Positions 1-4,995 of a DNA stretch of 27,342 bases are shown in pieces. Every line of letters begins with the position of its first letter. The stretch's first letter is position 1. The position numbers and the translations under genes were made by a program. A model generated the notes under the pieces. The model was not told the DNA's origin. It searched no databases and worked only from the letters and a program-made list of their open reading frames with translations. The DNA lies in IMG/VR virus record IMGVR_UViG_3300032288_002471, positions 1 through 27,342 of that record; one strand, given 5' to 3'. Source of the stretch: a virus.

Positions 1-31
1 AATTCACTTGTGAATTAAGTTTATATTCTAG
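1..31. promoter_or_regulatory. Operator-like palindrome plus AT box, copy 1
   Basis: The element starts with the dyad AATTCAC-TT-GTGAATT and continues into AGTTTATATT. It matches 26 of 31 bases of the element at 779-809. Two of the five differences are paired (T3/A14 here, A/T there), so the symmetry is kept. It lies just beyond the terminator of the leftward operon, where a promoter for the next leftward unit outside the window would sit. A dimeric regulator site is the simplest reading. A two-base loop is too small for an RNA hairpin. The regulator is unknown. Confidence 0.5.
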
Positions 32-46
32 GGTTTTGGTGATAGT

Positions 47-78
47 AAAAAACAAAAAGGAAGAGCCGAAGCCCTTCC
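47..78 (-). terminator. Intrinsic terminator of the leftward micro-operon
   Basis: Read leftward, GGAAGGGC and GCTCTTCC (59-78) form an eight-pair stem with one G-U pair around a TTCG tetraloop, followed by T5, G and T6. It starts 20 bases beyond the last stop codon of the minus-strand genes, so it closes that transcript. Confidence 0.85.
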
Positions 79-97
79 CTTAATCTCTTGTGTAATC

Positions 98-274
98 CTA
101 ATGTCTGTATGCACTGTGTCTTGACTGTGCCTTTCTAACATCTTTAGCAACATAATACTTTCTGCCATTACCATGACATGAGTTCTTACTTGCACCGCAA
201 GACATTAAACATACTATTAGCATAACACACATGCCAATTAACATTCCTTTGATAACAATAGCTAGATTTTTCAT
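98..274 (-). CDS. Small lipoprotein-like secreted protein (58 aa)
   Basis: A 58-residue protein beginning MKNLAIVIKG, with a hydrophobic segment (about residues 4-25) that ends in LMSCG. This is a good lipobox with Cys26 as the candidate lipidated residue. The mature part is short, basic and rich in His, Ser and Tyr (ending HSAYRH). No family is recognised. Its start overlaps the stop of the upstream minus-strand gene in an ATGA junction, implying translational coupling, and a terminator follows. A phage lipoprotein of this size could act at the host envelope, for instance in superinfection exclusion, but that is inference from topology only. Confidence 0.7.
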   Translation of the reverse strand: MKNLAIVIKGMLIGMCVMLIVCLMSCGASKNSCHGNGRKYYVAKDVRKAQSRHSAYRH

Positions 275-417
275 TTTGATTTAATTTTAAAGACTCCATT
301 AGTGTGAGAGCCTTGGTTTAACAATTGATTCTTTTTCCAATAGCACAATGCTTTATTGGGAAATGTAAATGACTCCATAATAGTAGAGCCATTTACAATG
401 TATTCTAAACACCACAT
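271..417 (-). CDS. Small hypothetical protein (48 aa)
   Basis: A 48-residue protein (MWCLEYIVNGSTIMESFTF at its start) that is soluble-looking, aromatic and basic near the C-terminus (VFKIKSK). It has no membrane segment and no recognised family. Its ATG overlaps the stop of the gene before it (TAATG), and its own TGA overlaps the next start (ATGA). That tight packing in one frame chain is the main evidence that it is a real gene. Function unknown. Confidence 0.6.
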   Translation of the reverse strand: MWCLEYIVNGSTIMESFTFPNKALCYWKKNQLLNQGSHTNGVFKIKSK

Positions 418-581
418 TACTTTTTGAATAATGGGTAAGAACTATTTATCAAGAAGCATATTGCTGACAAGCACATTGCTGAACCTGCGAATACAAATGC
501 TTCTGAACTCTCCGCTGTCATAGCAGAGAAACAACTTACACCGCACATCAGTGTAAGTAAAAGGTTGAATAGATTTTTCAT
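417..581 (-). CDS. Small membrane or secreted protein (54 aa)
   Basis: A 54-residue protein beginning MKNLFNLLLTLMCGVSCFSA. One hydrophobic segment spans about residues 4-20, with Cys13 and Cys17 near a lipobox-like pattern, and a second spans about 28-46 (FVFAGSAMCLSAICFLI). The C-terminus is basic. It is either a two-pass membrane protein or a signal-peptide protein with one membrane anchor. The leader upstream (AACCCTTAA, then TTTCA before the ATG) resembles the leader of the 604-750 gene, which suggests a shared cassette origin. Function unknown. Confidence 0.65.
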   Translation of the reverse strand: MKNLFNLLLTLMCGVSCFSAMTAESSEAFVFAGSAMCLSAICFLINSSYPLFKK

Positions 582-603
582 GATTGAAATTTATTAAGGG
601 TTA

Positions 604-750
604 TTATTTACTAAATACTTCACACAATACTAAAGGCATAATGAGAGCTGGAACAGCAATTAAGCTTATTGCATAAGGTGTTACAGACATCAATAAGATT
701 GGTGTTAGCACTAATAGCACTGTAACCAAAACGGCAAGAACTTTTTTCAT
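604..750 (-). CDS. Small hydrophobic membrane protein (48 aa)
   Basis: A 48-residue protein starting MKKVLAVLVTVLLVLTPILL, hydrophobic almost throughout, with a second hydrophobic stretch (AISLIAVPALIMPLVL). Two short membrane helices, or a signal peptide plus one helix, are likely. It is the first gene of the leftward operon and lies about 30 bases downstream of the operator-like element at 779-809. Two successive stop codons (TAA TAA, 606-601) end it. No family is recognised. A membrane-acting early phage protein is a guess based on size, position and topology. Confidence 0.65.
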   Translation of the reverse strand: MKKVLAVLVTVLLVLTPILLMSVTPYAISLIAVPALIMPLVLCEVFSK

Positions 751-778
751 AAGTGAAATGTTTTTAAGGGTTTATATT

Positions 779-809
779 AAATCACTTGTGATTTAGGTTT
801 ATATTAAAG
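779..809. promoter_or_regulatory. Operator-like palindrome plus AT box, copy 2
   Basis: The dyad AAATCAC-TT-GTGATTT (779-794) is followed by GGTTTATATT (796-805). A further GGTTTATATT copy (769-778) flanks the dyad on the other side. Read leftward it places TAATATAAAC boxes on both sides of the dyad, directly ahead of the gene at 604-750. The 1-31 element is a near copy with compensating changes. It is a plausible regulated promoter for the leftward operon. No TAnnTTTG motif is seen here, so a different polymerase specificity is possible. Confidence 0.5.
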
Positions 810-810
810 G

Positions 811-1159
811 CTAAGTGCTGCAGTAATATATGTGCTATATAAGATAGACTACTGATAGACTTCTCTCTGTCTGTTGGAAGACAACACTTCACTTTGTTCT
901 CTCCTCTGTGTGTTGGCCTGTGTGGTGTGTGCTTTCTCTCCACCACCAAGAGTTCTTCCCCTGTGGATTTTTTTCTTGAGAGTTACGGTAATTTTTCTTT
1001 GGACTTTTTCTTTGAGTAGGGGGTATCCACCCGCGCCGAAAGGCCGGGGGGCCTGCGAAGCAGGGATGTTACCAACATACAGATACTATTCTATTTTGAT
1101 TTACCCACATCCTAACACAATCTGGTTTTACTTTACCCAAAATTTTGTAACTTTGAATT
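811..1159. other. Non-coding divergent intergenic region
   Basis: This gap separates the leftward operon from the rightward genes. The only reading frame of any length (from a TTG at 874) has low-complexity composition and runs out of frame into the 1160 gene, so no gene is called. The plus strand from about 855 to 1015 is strikingly rich in T and C with few purines. It then changes abruptly to a G-rich patch at 1019-1065. A replication origin, a long leader RNA or a regulatory region would all fit the position between divergent transcription units. Confidence 0.5.
987..1073 (+). other. GC-rich structured element, candidate RNA
   Basis: Inside an AT-rich genome this patch is mostly G and C. 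On the plus strand it offers a GGGT-ATCC-ACCC hairpin (1021-1032), a GCC-GAAA-GGC stem with a GNRA loop (1035-1044) and a CCTGC-GAA-GCAGG hairpin (1052-1064). The loop ATCC (1025-1028) can pair with GGAT (1064-1067), giving a possible pseudoknot. An outer GGTAA (987-991)/TTACC (1069-1073) pairing could close the domain. The fold was drawn by eye and the strand is not certain. It matches no RNA family that I recognise. Confidence 0.4.
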
Positions 1160-1429
1160 ATGGAGAGAGAAGAAAATGGTATTATTATACTAGTTCTGAA
1201 GCTAACAGAAAAAGCTCAGAAGTTTGAAAAGCAGATTAAATCAATCCGCAAACTTAATACGGCAGATGTTATGTTTCTATTAGAGATGTCTGATCATATA
1301 GATAAAATGAAATTACATATTAAGAATAAGACTTGGGATAATAATAAAGCATCTAAAGTTTATTCTTATCTTATTAGTAAGGATATTGAGTTAGTTAATC
1401 TTGCTAGAACTATATTGAGTTATGCATAG
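1160..1429 (+). CDS. Small hypothetical helical protein (89 aa)
   Basis: An 89-residue protein, lysine-rich and predicted mostly helical (residues 15-75, including AQKFEKQIKSIRKLNTADV and SDHIDKMKLHI). It has no signal peptide, membrane segment or recognised motif. Its AT-rich codon use matches the neighbouring phage genes. The ATG at 1160 is the most upstream ATG in this frame, and the next in-frame ATG is 37 codons later. It is the first rightward gene after the divergent region, so it may be early-expressed. A TAACTTTG at 1148-1155 looks like a -7 box but is too close to the start to serve this gene. Function unknown. Confidence 0.65.
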   Translation: MEREENGIIILVLKLTEKAQKFEKQIKSIRKLNTADVMFLLEMSDHIDKMKLHIKNKTWDNNKASKVYSYLISKDIELVNLARTILSYA

Positions 1430-1448
1430 TGTTTATAAATTATTTTTA

Positions 1449-1456
1449 TAGATTTG
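1449..1456 (+). promoter_or_regulatory. Candidate -7 promoter box TAGATTTG
   Basis: TAGATTTG matches the Bacteroidota -7 pattern TAnnTTTG and sits 17 bases before the ATG of the small basic gene at 1474. No convincing -33 TTTG was found, so the call is tentative. Confidence 0.3.
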
Positions 1457-1473
1457 CATTTAAAACCTAGAAC

Positions 1474-1614
1474 ATGGCAAAGATTACAACTCAAGGAACC
1501 AACACTAAACTTTCTCTTAAAGTAAATAGACCAGGTGTACATGCAAAGTCTAAGACTTCAAAGTTGAAGAAGTCTAAGAACTATAAGAAAATGTATCGCG
1601 GTCAAGGAAAATAA
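1474..1614 (+). CDS. Small basic protein, MAKITTQGTNTK type (46 aa)
   Basis: A 46-residue, very basic protein beginning MAKITTQGTNTKLSLKVN and ending in Lys/Tyr/Arg-rich sequence (NYKKMYRGQGK). I recall similar short proteins from other Bacteroidota and crAss-like phages, but not a function. The charge suggests binding to nucleic acid or the ribosome, which is inference. It has its own candidate -7 box upstream and a cluster of hairpins and a strong terminator downstream, so it may form a single-gene transcript with high expression. Its codon use is AT-rich like its neighbours. Confidence 0.75.
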   Translation: MAKITTQGTNTKLSLKVNRPGVHAKSKTSKLKKSKNYKKMYRGQGK

Positions 1615-1618
1615 TCTC

Positions 1619-1685
1619 GCCTGAACACTCTCTCCCGTTCAGGCACTTTAGGTGGCGCGACTAAAAACTATGTTATATTGCCACC
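1619..1685 (+). other. Two stacked hairpins, candidate structured RNA
   Basis: Right after the 1474 gene come two perfect stems. GCCTGAAC (1619-1626) pairs with GTTCAGGC (1637-1644) around a 10-base loop, and GGTGGC (1651-1656) pairs with GCCACC (1680-1685) around a 23-base AT-rich loop. A terminator follows four bases later. Neither stem has a T tract, so they are not simply terminators. They may be a 3' UTR structure protecting the mRNA or a processed small RNA. The segment is not a tRNA: no cloverleaf can be drawn. Confidence 0.5.
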
Positions 1686-1689
1686 GGAC

Positions 1690-1726
1690 AACCCTCACTT
1701 TCTGCTTTGTGAGGGTTTGTTTTTTT
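1690..1726 (+). terminator. Intrinsic terminator
   Basis: AACCCTCAC (1690-1698) pairs with GTGAGGGTT (1709-1717) around a 10-base loop, followed by TGT and T6. It ends the transcript of the small basic gene at 1474 and its hairpin cluster. Confidence 0.85.
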
Positions 1727-1727
1727 A

Positions 1728-1756
1728 TTGTAAATTAAAAATGTTTATTATCTTTG
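1728..1756 (+). promoter_or_regulatory. Candidate Bacteroidota-type promoter
   Basis: TTG at 1728-1730 and TATCTTTG at 1749-1756 (TAnnTTTG) are separated by 18 bases, close to the -33/-7 arrangement known in Bacteroides. It directly follows a terminator. Transcription would begin near 1763 and serve the genes from 1794 onward. Confidence 0.45.
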
Positions 1757-1793
1757 CTCAAAAGCAGTATGAAAATCTTTTACAAAACCATTA

Positions 1794-1991
1794 ATGGATT
1801 TAAAATTAAATTTTGCAGGGCTTATTTCTGTATGGGGATCGGAATGGATCAGTTTACTCCAATGTATTACAGATATACTATTGGACAATCACTGGGACCT
1901 GTTAAGAGGAAAAAAGAACTATGTGAAACTGCGACTAAAATATTTAAGTCATAAGTATGTGGATACATCAAGGAAAAGAATTTATAGATGA
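1794..1991 (+). CDS. Small hypothetical protein (65 aa), frame uncertain
   Basis: A 65-residue frame with an amphipathic first half (FAGLISVWGSEWISLLQCI) and a basic second half. It overlaps the nuclease gene at 1957 by 35 bases. A competing frame, from the ATG at 1769 to 1954, abuts the nuclease start. I prefer this frame because its third codon positions are more AT-rich, its sequence looks more protein-like, and the candidate promoter would leave the 1769 ATG only a few bases of leader. No family is recognised. Only one of the two frames is likely to be real, and neither is certain. Confidence 0.4.
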   Translation: MDLKLNFAGLISVWGSEWISLLQCITDILLDNHWDLLRGKKNYVKLRLKYLSHKYVDTSRKRIYR

Positions 1992-2373
1992 AATGATTCC
2001 GGAAGGAGCAGTTGGTTTTGTTTATGAAATGATTTCTATTATTGATGGAAAACCGGTGAGGTATATTGGCAAAAAGAATTTCTTTGCTGATGTAAAAACT
2101 AAGTTGGGTAAAAAAGAATTACCTACAGATAAAAGATTAAAGACTTATAAAAGAGTAAAACGAAGTACATATAAGAATTACTACAGTAGTAATGAAGTGT
2201 TGAAGAAAGCTCATGCAGAAGGAGTGACTATTAAAAGAGAAATACTACATATCTGTTATAGTAAGTTAGAACTTTCATACTACGAATGCAAATACCAGTT
2301 TGCATTAGGTGTATTAGAGAGTGATGAGTTCTTAAATGGGAACATACTTGGTAAATTTTATAAACTAAAATAA
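1957..2373 (+). CDS. Seg-like GIY-YIG family nuclease (138 aa)
   Basis: The protein has the compact GIY-YIG layout: GFVY at residues 20-23, YIGKK at 36-40, the NYYSSNE segment (74-80), a candidate catalytic Glu110 in SYYECKYQF, and the C-terminal NGNILGKF. Small phage proteins of this kind start MWI, contain LGKKEL and are annotated as Seg-like homing endonucleases. GIY-YIG enzymes cut DNA using a divalent metal. The MWI start at 1957 fits that family, even though an upstream frame overlaps it. It could be a free-standing homing endonuclease or a domesticated repair or host-attack nuclease. No intron is visible. The next gene starts right after its stop. Confidence 0.75.
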   Translation: MWIHQGKEFIDEMIPEGAVGFVYEMISIIDGKPVRYIGKKNFFADVKTKLGKKELPTDKRLKTYKRVKRSTYKNYYSSNEVLKKAHAEGVTIKREILHICYSKLELSYYECKYQFALGVLESDEFLNGNILGKFYKLK

Positions 2374-2877
2374 ATGGAGAAGGTAAAAATTATTAAAAGA
2401 AGTGGACCAAATCATTCTTGGTACAATGACTATGTAGGGCAATGGTTTCCAGTTGTAGACAAAAAGGAAAATGAATTGCAGCTTAATATTGGTAATGGAG
2501 ATTTAAGATGGATTGATAAGGACTGTGTAGAGTATGACCAACCAACTGAAGCTGAACCAAATCCGATTGCAGGTAATCCATTACTTGTGAGTATGATTGA
2601 AACATACAATAAATGTTTTGCTACAGCTGTAGCCAAGAATAATGACTATGGTGGATCTAATGATGATCCATTTGCTAACTTCAGAAATTCCACTATAGCT
2701 GGAGTTTCTGTAGAAAAAGGAATCTTGGTAAGGCTGATGGATAAGATGTCTAGAATATCTACTCTATTGGACAAAGAGGCAATGGTGAAAGATGAGAAGA
2801 TTACTGACACTATTGAAGATGCTATCAATTATCTGGCAATTATGAAAGCGTATATTGATTTAAAAAATAAAAAGTAA
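2374..2877 (+). CDS. SH3-like plus DUF1599/MazG-like protein (167 aa)
   Basis: Residues 1-55 look like a small beta-barrel of SH3 type (VKIIKRSGPNHSWYNDYVGQ, then LRWIDKDCVEY). Residues 70-165 match the DUF1599 pattern (nucleotide modification associated domain 1, of the all-alpha MazG-like class). That part contains KNNDYG (88-93), DDPFANF (97-103), LVRLMDKMSRI (118-128) and DTIEDAINYLAIM (145-157), whose acidic residues would bind metal. The family is linked to nucleotide handling or modified-nucleotide pathways in phages. The exact substrate is unknown. It sits directly after the nuclease with no gap, so the two are probably co-translated. Confidence 0.7.
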   Translation: MEKVKIIKRSGPNHSWYNDYVGQWFPVVDKKENELQLNIGNGDLRWIDKDCVEYDQPTEAEPNPIAGNPLLVSMIETYNKCFATAVAKNNDYGGSNDDPFANFRNSTIAGVSVEKGILVRLMDKMSRISTLLDKEAMVKDEKITDTIEDAINYLAIMKAYIDLKNKK

Positions 2878-2882
2878 AAAAA

Positions 2883-3149
2883 ATGAAGTACAGAAAAAAA
2901 CCAGTAGAAATTGAAGCAGTGCATTTTGCAGATGCTACATTAGGAACTCTTGATAAGATTTCAGAGTTTATGGAACAAGAACAAGAGATTGTTTTTAATG
3001 ATTCAGTGGCAGAACCTAAAATTAAGATTGAAACATTGGAGGGACCGATGTTTGCATCACTAGGCGATTACATCATCAAAGGAATTAAAGGTGAGTTCTA
3101 TGCATGTAAGCCGGATATTTTTGAACTCACTTATGACAAAGTAAATTAA
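2883..3149 (+). CDS. Conserved phage protein, KGEFYACKPDIF type (88 aa)
   Basis: A small protein starting MKYRKKPVEIEAVHFADA with a C-terminal block GDYIIKGIKGEFYACKPDIF. This combination recurs in many phages and some prophages as an uncharacterised protein of about 80-110 residues, so the length is normal. It is likely a compact beta-rich domain (LEGPMFASLGDYIIKG) with no catalytic motif. The ATG is preceded by an A-rich run rather than a Shine-Dalgarno sequence. It lies six bases after the DUF1599 gene, in the same operon. Function unknown. Confidence 0.75.
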   Translation: MKYRKKPVEIEAVHFADATLGTLDKISEFMEQEQEIVFNDSVAEPKIKIETLEGPMFASLGDYIIKGIKGEFYACKPDIFELTYDKVN

Positions 3150-3166
3150 TTAAATAAAAAATAGTT

Positions 3167-3448
3167 ATGATCTATCAAGGTAAAGTTGTCATTTTAGACA
3201 AACCGGTTTATGAACCAAAAATTAAAGGATTGGAGTTAAGTCCTGCTGATCAAGCAATCATTGAAGCAGATTTAGTAAAACATTACACTCGTCTTACAGT
3301 ACATGCAGTTGGAGAAGAAGTAACTTTCTGCAAACCTGGAGATGAAGTAATGGTAACTCCTCGTCAATTATCTTACTGTGATGTAATAGATATTGAAGGA
3401 AATACTAAATTTATATCCAAAGAAGCTGATTGTATTGCCAAATACTAA
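3167..3448 (+). CDS. GroES-like co-chaperonin candidate (93 aa)
   Basis: The length (93 aa) and pattern resemble GroES. There is an N-terminal beta strand (KVVILDKPVYEPK), a mobile-loop-like middle, then GEEVTFCKPGDEVMV (residues 49-63) and a terminal segment with IEGNTKFISKEADCIAKY, comparable to the end of GroES (read-out strand followed by an acidic turn). GroES caps the GroEL folding cage. Phage versions such as T4 gp31 help fold the capsid protein. Identity to GroES is low by eye, so the assignment rests on strand order and length. It is the last gene before a strong terminator and the structural region. Confidence 0.5.
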   Translation: MIYQGKVVILDKPVYEPKIKGLELSPADQAIIEADLVKHYTRLTVHAVGEEVTFCKPGDEVMVTPRQLSYCDVIDIEGNTKFISKEADCIAKY

Positions 3449-3466
3449 GCCTTACTTAAACTACAG

Positions 3467-3497
3467 AAGACCTTGTTAGCGCAAGGTCTTTTTTTTT
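3467..3497 (+). terminator. Intrinsic terminator
   Basis: AAGACCTTG (3467-3475) pairs with CAAGGTCTT (3482-3490) around TTAGCG, followed by a run of T. It closes the accessory operon 19 bases after the GroES-like gene. Confidence 0.9.
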
Positions 3498-3500
3498 GTT

Positions 3501-3508
3501 TATATTTG
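3501..3508 (+). promoter_or_regulatory. Candidate -7 box TATATTTG before tail-fibre genes
   Basis: TATATTTG matches TAnnTTTG and follows a terminator. The same octamer precedes the genes at 11884 and 23219. The predicted start near 3515 leaves a leader of about 50 bases with an A-rich run before the ATG at 3568. No clear -33 box is seen. Confidence 0.5.
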
Positions 3509-3567
3509 TTGCATAAACAAAAAGTTTTTTGTATATTATTAGATATTGTTTATTAAATTCATAAATT

Positions 3568-4992
3568 ATGTCCATTATAAATTCAGACGGTTTAAATACC
3601 AACTGGCAGTTAAATGTTTTAAGAGGACTGCAGGCTATTGCAGATGAGGTAGCAAAACCTCTTACCTGTGCCGAAGACGGAATTACAATATGTTCTCCAG
3701 TAAATGGTTTAAATGTTAATGTTCATGATGCTTTAGGCAATGATATTACAAGTACACCGGTTGGTCCAGATAGAGGATTAGATGTTAATATTATAGGAGG
3801 TGTTACCTTAGAAGTTAATCTAGATGCTGCTAATGACGAAGTAGGTATTTATGGTTATAATGGTACAACACCTACTCCAATTTCTGTAGATTCAAATGGT
3901 TTTTTAAATACAAACGTAATATTTCCTTCATCTTTAGCAGTAACACAAGATCCAAGTTCAGATCCTTGGACAGTAGATGCTAGTGATTTAGACATCAGGG
4001 ATCTTTTATTTGCTACAGATAAAGTAGATGTAAGTGGTTCAAATATTAATGCTATTATAACTGGACCTTTAGGAGTACAAGCAGATTGTGCAGATGCAAT
4101 ATCTACAACATTATGTCAAACTCAAGAAGATATTTTAACTGCAATTAAAGATGCAGTAGAAGGAACTGTAGATGTAAATATAGTAAGTGGTGTAACTTTA
4201 GAAGTTAATCTGGATCCAGATTTCGATGGAGTAACAATATATGGTTCTAATCCAACTGTTCCTATTCTTACTGATGGTGCTGGTCATCTTCAAGTAGATA
4301 TTCTTACAATTCCAGAAGTTGAAATAAAGAATGACGCAGGAAATCCTATTCCAGTAAATGGAACGGTTGCTGCTACACAATCAGGAACTTGGACAGCTGC
4401 AATTTCATCATTACCAGCTATAACAGGAACAGTTGCGCTAGATACTGCTACTCTTGCTGCTTTGGAAACAGTGACTGTCAATCAAGGAACATCTCCTTGG
4501 GTTGTATCAGCAAATGATTTAGATATTAGAAATCTAACTTTTGCTACAGATAAGGTAGATGTGTCAGGTTCTTCTGTTACGATTACTGATGGCACTGATA
4601 ATTTAGCAATTGATTTAAATGGCAGTATAAGTTCAAATTTATATGCAAATGATTTAGTATCGGGATCACCTGAGTTAGTAACTACAACAGGTGGAATAGG
4701 GTATCAAGCATTAGATGTAAATGTTGTAGCTCCTATAAATACAATTACACCTAATATATTATCTGTTACAGGTAGTGGTGTTATTGCACCTGCTGTATAT
4801 TCAATTACATTTTTTAATAGTGGACCTGATGATGAAGTAATATCATTTGATGGTGGTGCTACACCTGTAGTTCTGTCACCAGGAGTTTCTGTTACAATGG
4901 ATGCAGGAGGAATAGCTAATAAATATCCAGCAGGAGTATTTGCATATGATGTTATAGGAACAGGACCAATTATTATAACGTATAACTCTTAA
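3568..4992 (+). CDS. Tail-fibre or virion surface protein with tandem modules (474 aa)
   Basis: A beta-rich protein with low Lys/Arg and high Val, Thr, Asn and Gly, typical of phage fibres. It is built from two copies of a two-part module. The first part has the pattern VTLEVNLD...V.IYG.N (about residues 79-100 and 209-230). The second has DLDIR.L.FATDKVDVSGS (about 140-159 and 314-333). The N-terminal 35 residues (NTNWQLNVLRGLQAIADEV) look helical and may be the virion anchor. The C-terminus (from about 400) resembles a small beta-sandwich. It is the first gene of the rightward structural run and ends three bases before the next fibre gene. The host ligand is unknown. Confidence 0.7.
   Translation: MSIINSDGLNTNWQLNVLRGLQAIADEVAKPLTCAEDGITICSPVNGLNVNVHDALGNDITSTPVGPDRGLDVNIIGGVTLEVNLDAANDEVGIYGYNGTTPTPISVDSNGFLNTNVIFPSSLAVTQDPSSDPWTVDASDLDIRDLLFATDKVDVSGSNINAIITGPLGVQADCADAISTTLCQTQEDILTAIKDAVEGTVDVNIVSGVTLEVNLDPDFDGVTIYGSNPTVPILTDGAGHLQVDILTIPEVEIKNDAGNPIPVNGTVAATQSGTWTAAISSLPAITGTVALDTATLAALETVTVNQGTSPWVVSANDLDIRNLTFATDKVDVSGSSVTITDGTDNLAIDLNGSISSNLYANDLVSGSPELVTTTGGIGYQALDVNVVAPINTITPNILSVTGSGVIAPAVYSITFFNSGPDDEVISFDGGATPVVLSPGVSVTMDAGGIANKYPAGVFAYDVIGTGPIIITYNS
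3781..4578 (+). repeat. Duplicated coding modules inside the fibre gene
   Basis: Two sequence blocks appear twice in the order A-B-A-B. Block A is at about 3781-3888 and 4171-4266. Block B is at about 3958-4040 and 4495-4578. Protein similarity is higher than DNA similarity, with many silent differences, so the duplication is not recent. Confidence 0.65.
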
Positions 4993-4995
4993 CAA

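Noticed and set aside
1035-1064. A possible hammerhead ribozyme, because CGAAA follows a stem
   Set aside because: The required CUGANGA core strand is not present nearby. The nearest CTGATAG at 851 does not match, and no matching three-stem layout is seen.
1148-1155. TAACTTTG as the promoter of the 1160 gene
   Set aside because: It matches the -7 pattern but would start transcription at or after the ATG of that gene, so it cannot serve that start.
874-1227. A 117-codon plus-strand frame from a TTG
   Set aside because: It has low-complexity composition from a pyrimidine-rich tract, no ATG near its start, and overlaps the better gene at 1160 in another frame. It is read as chance translation of non-coding DNA.
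1615-1689. A tRNA-length spacer with stems and GTTCA
   Set aside because: No acceptor, D or anticodon arms can be drawn. The stems form simple hairpins and the GTTCA is part of a stem, not a T loop.
3781-4578. Repeated segments in the fibre gene as a possible CRISPR or mobile-element repeat
   Set aside because: The repeats are coding, in frame, few and diverged at silent sites. They are best read as protein module duplication.
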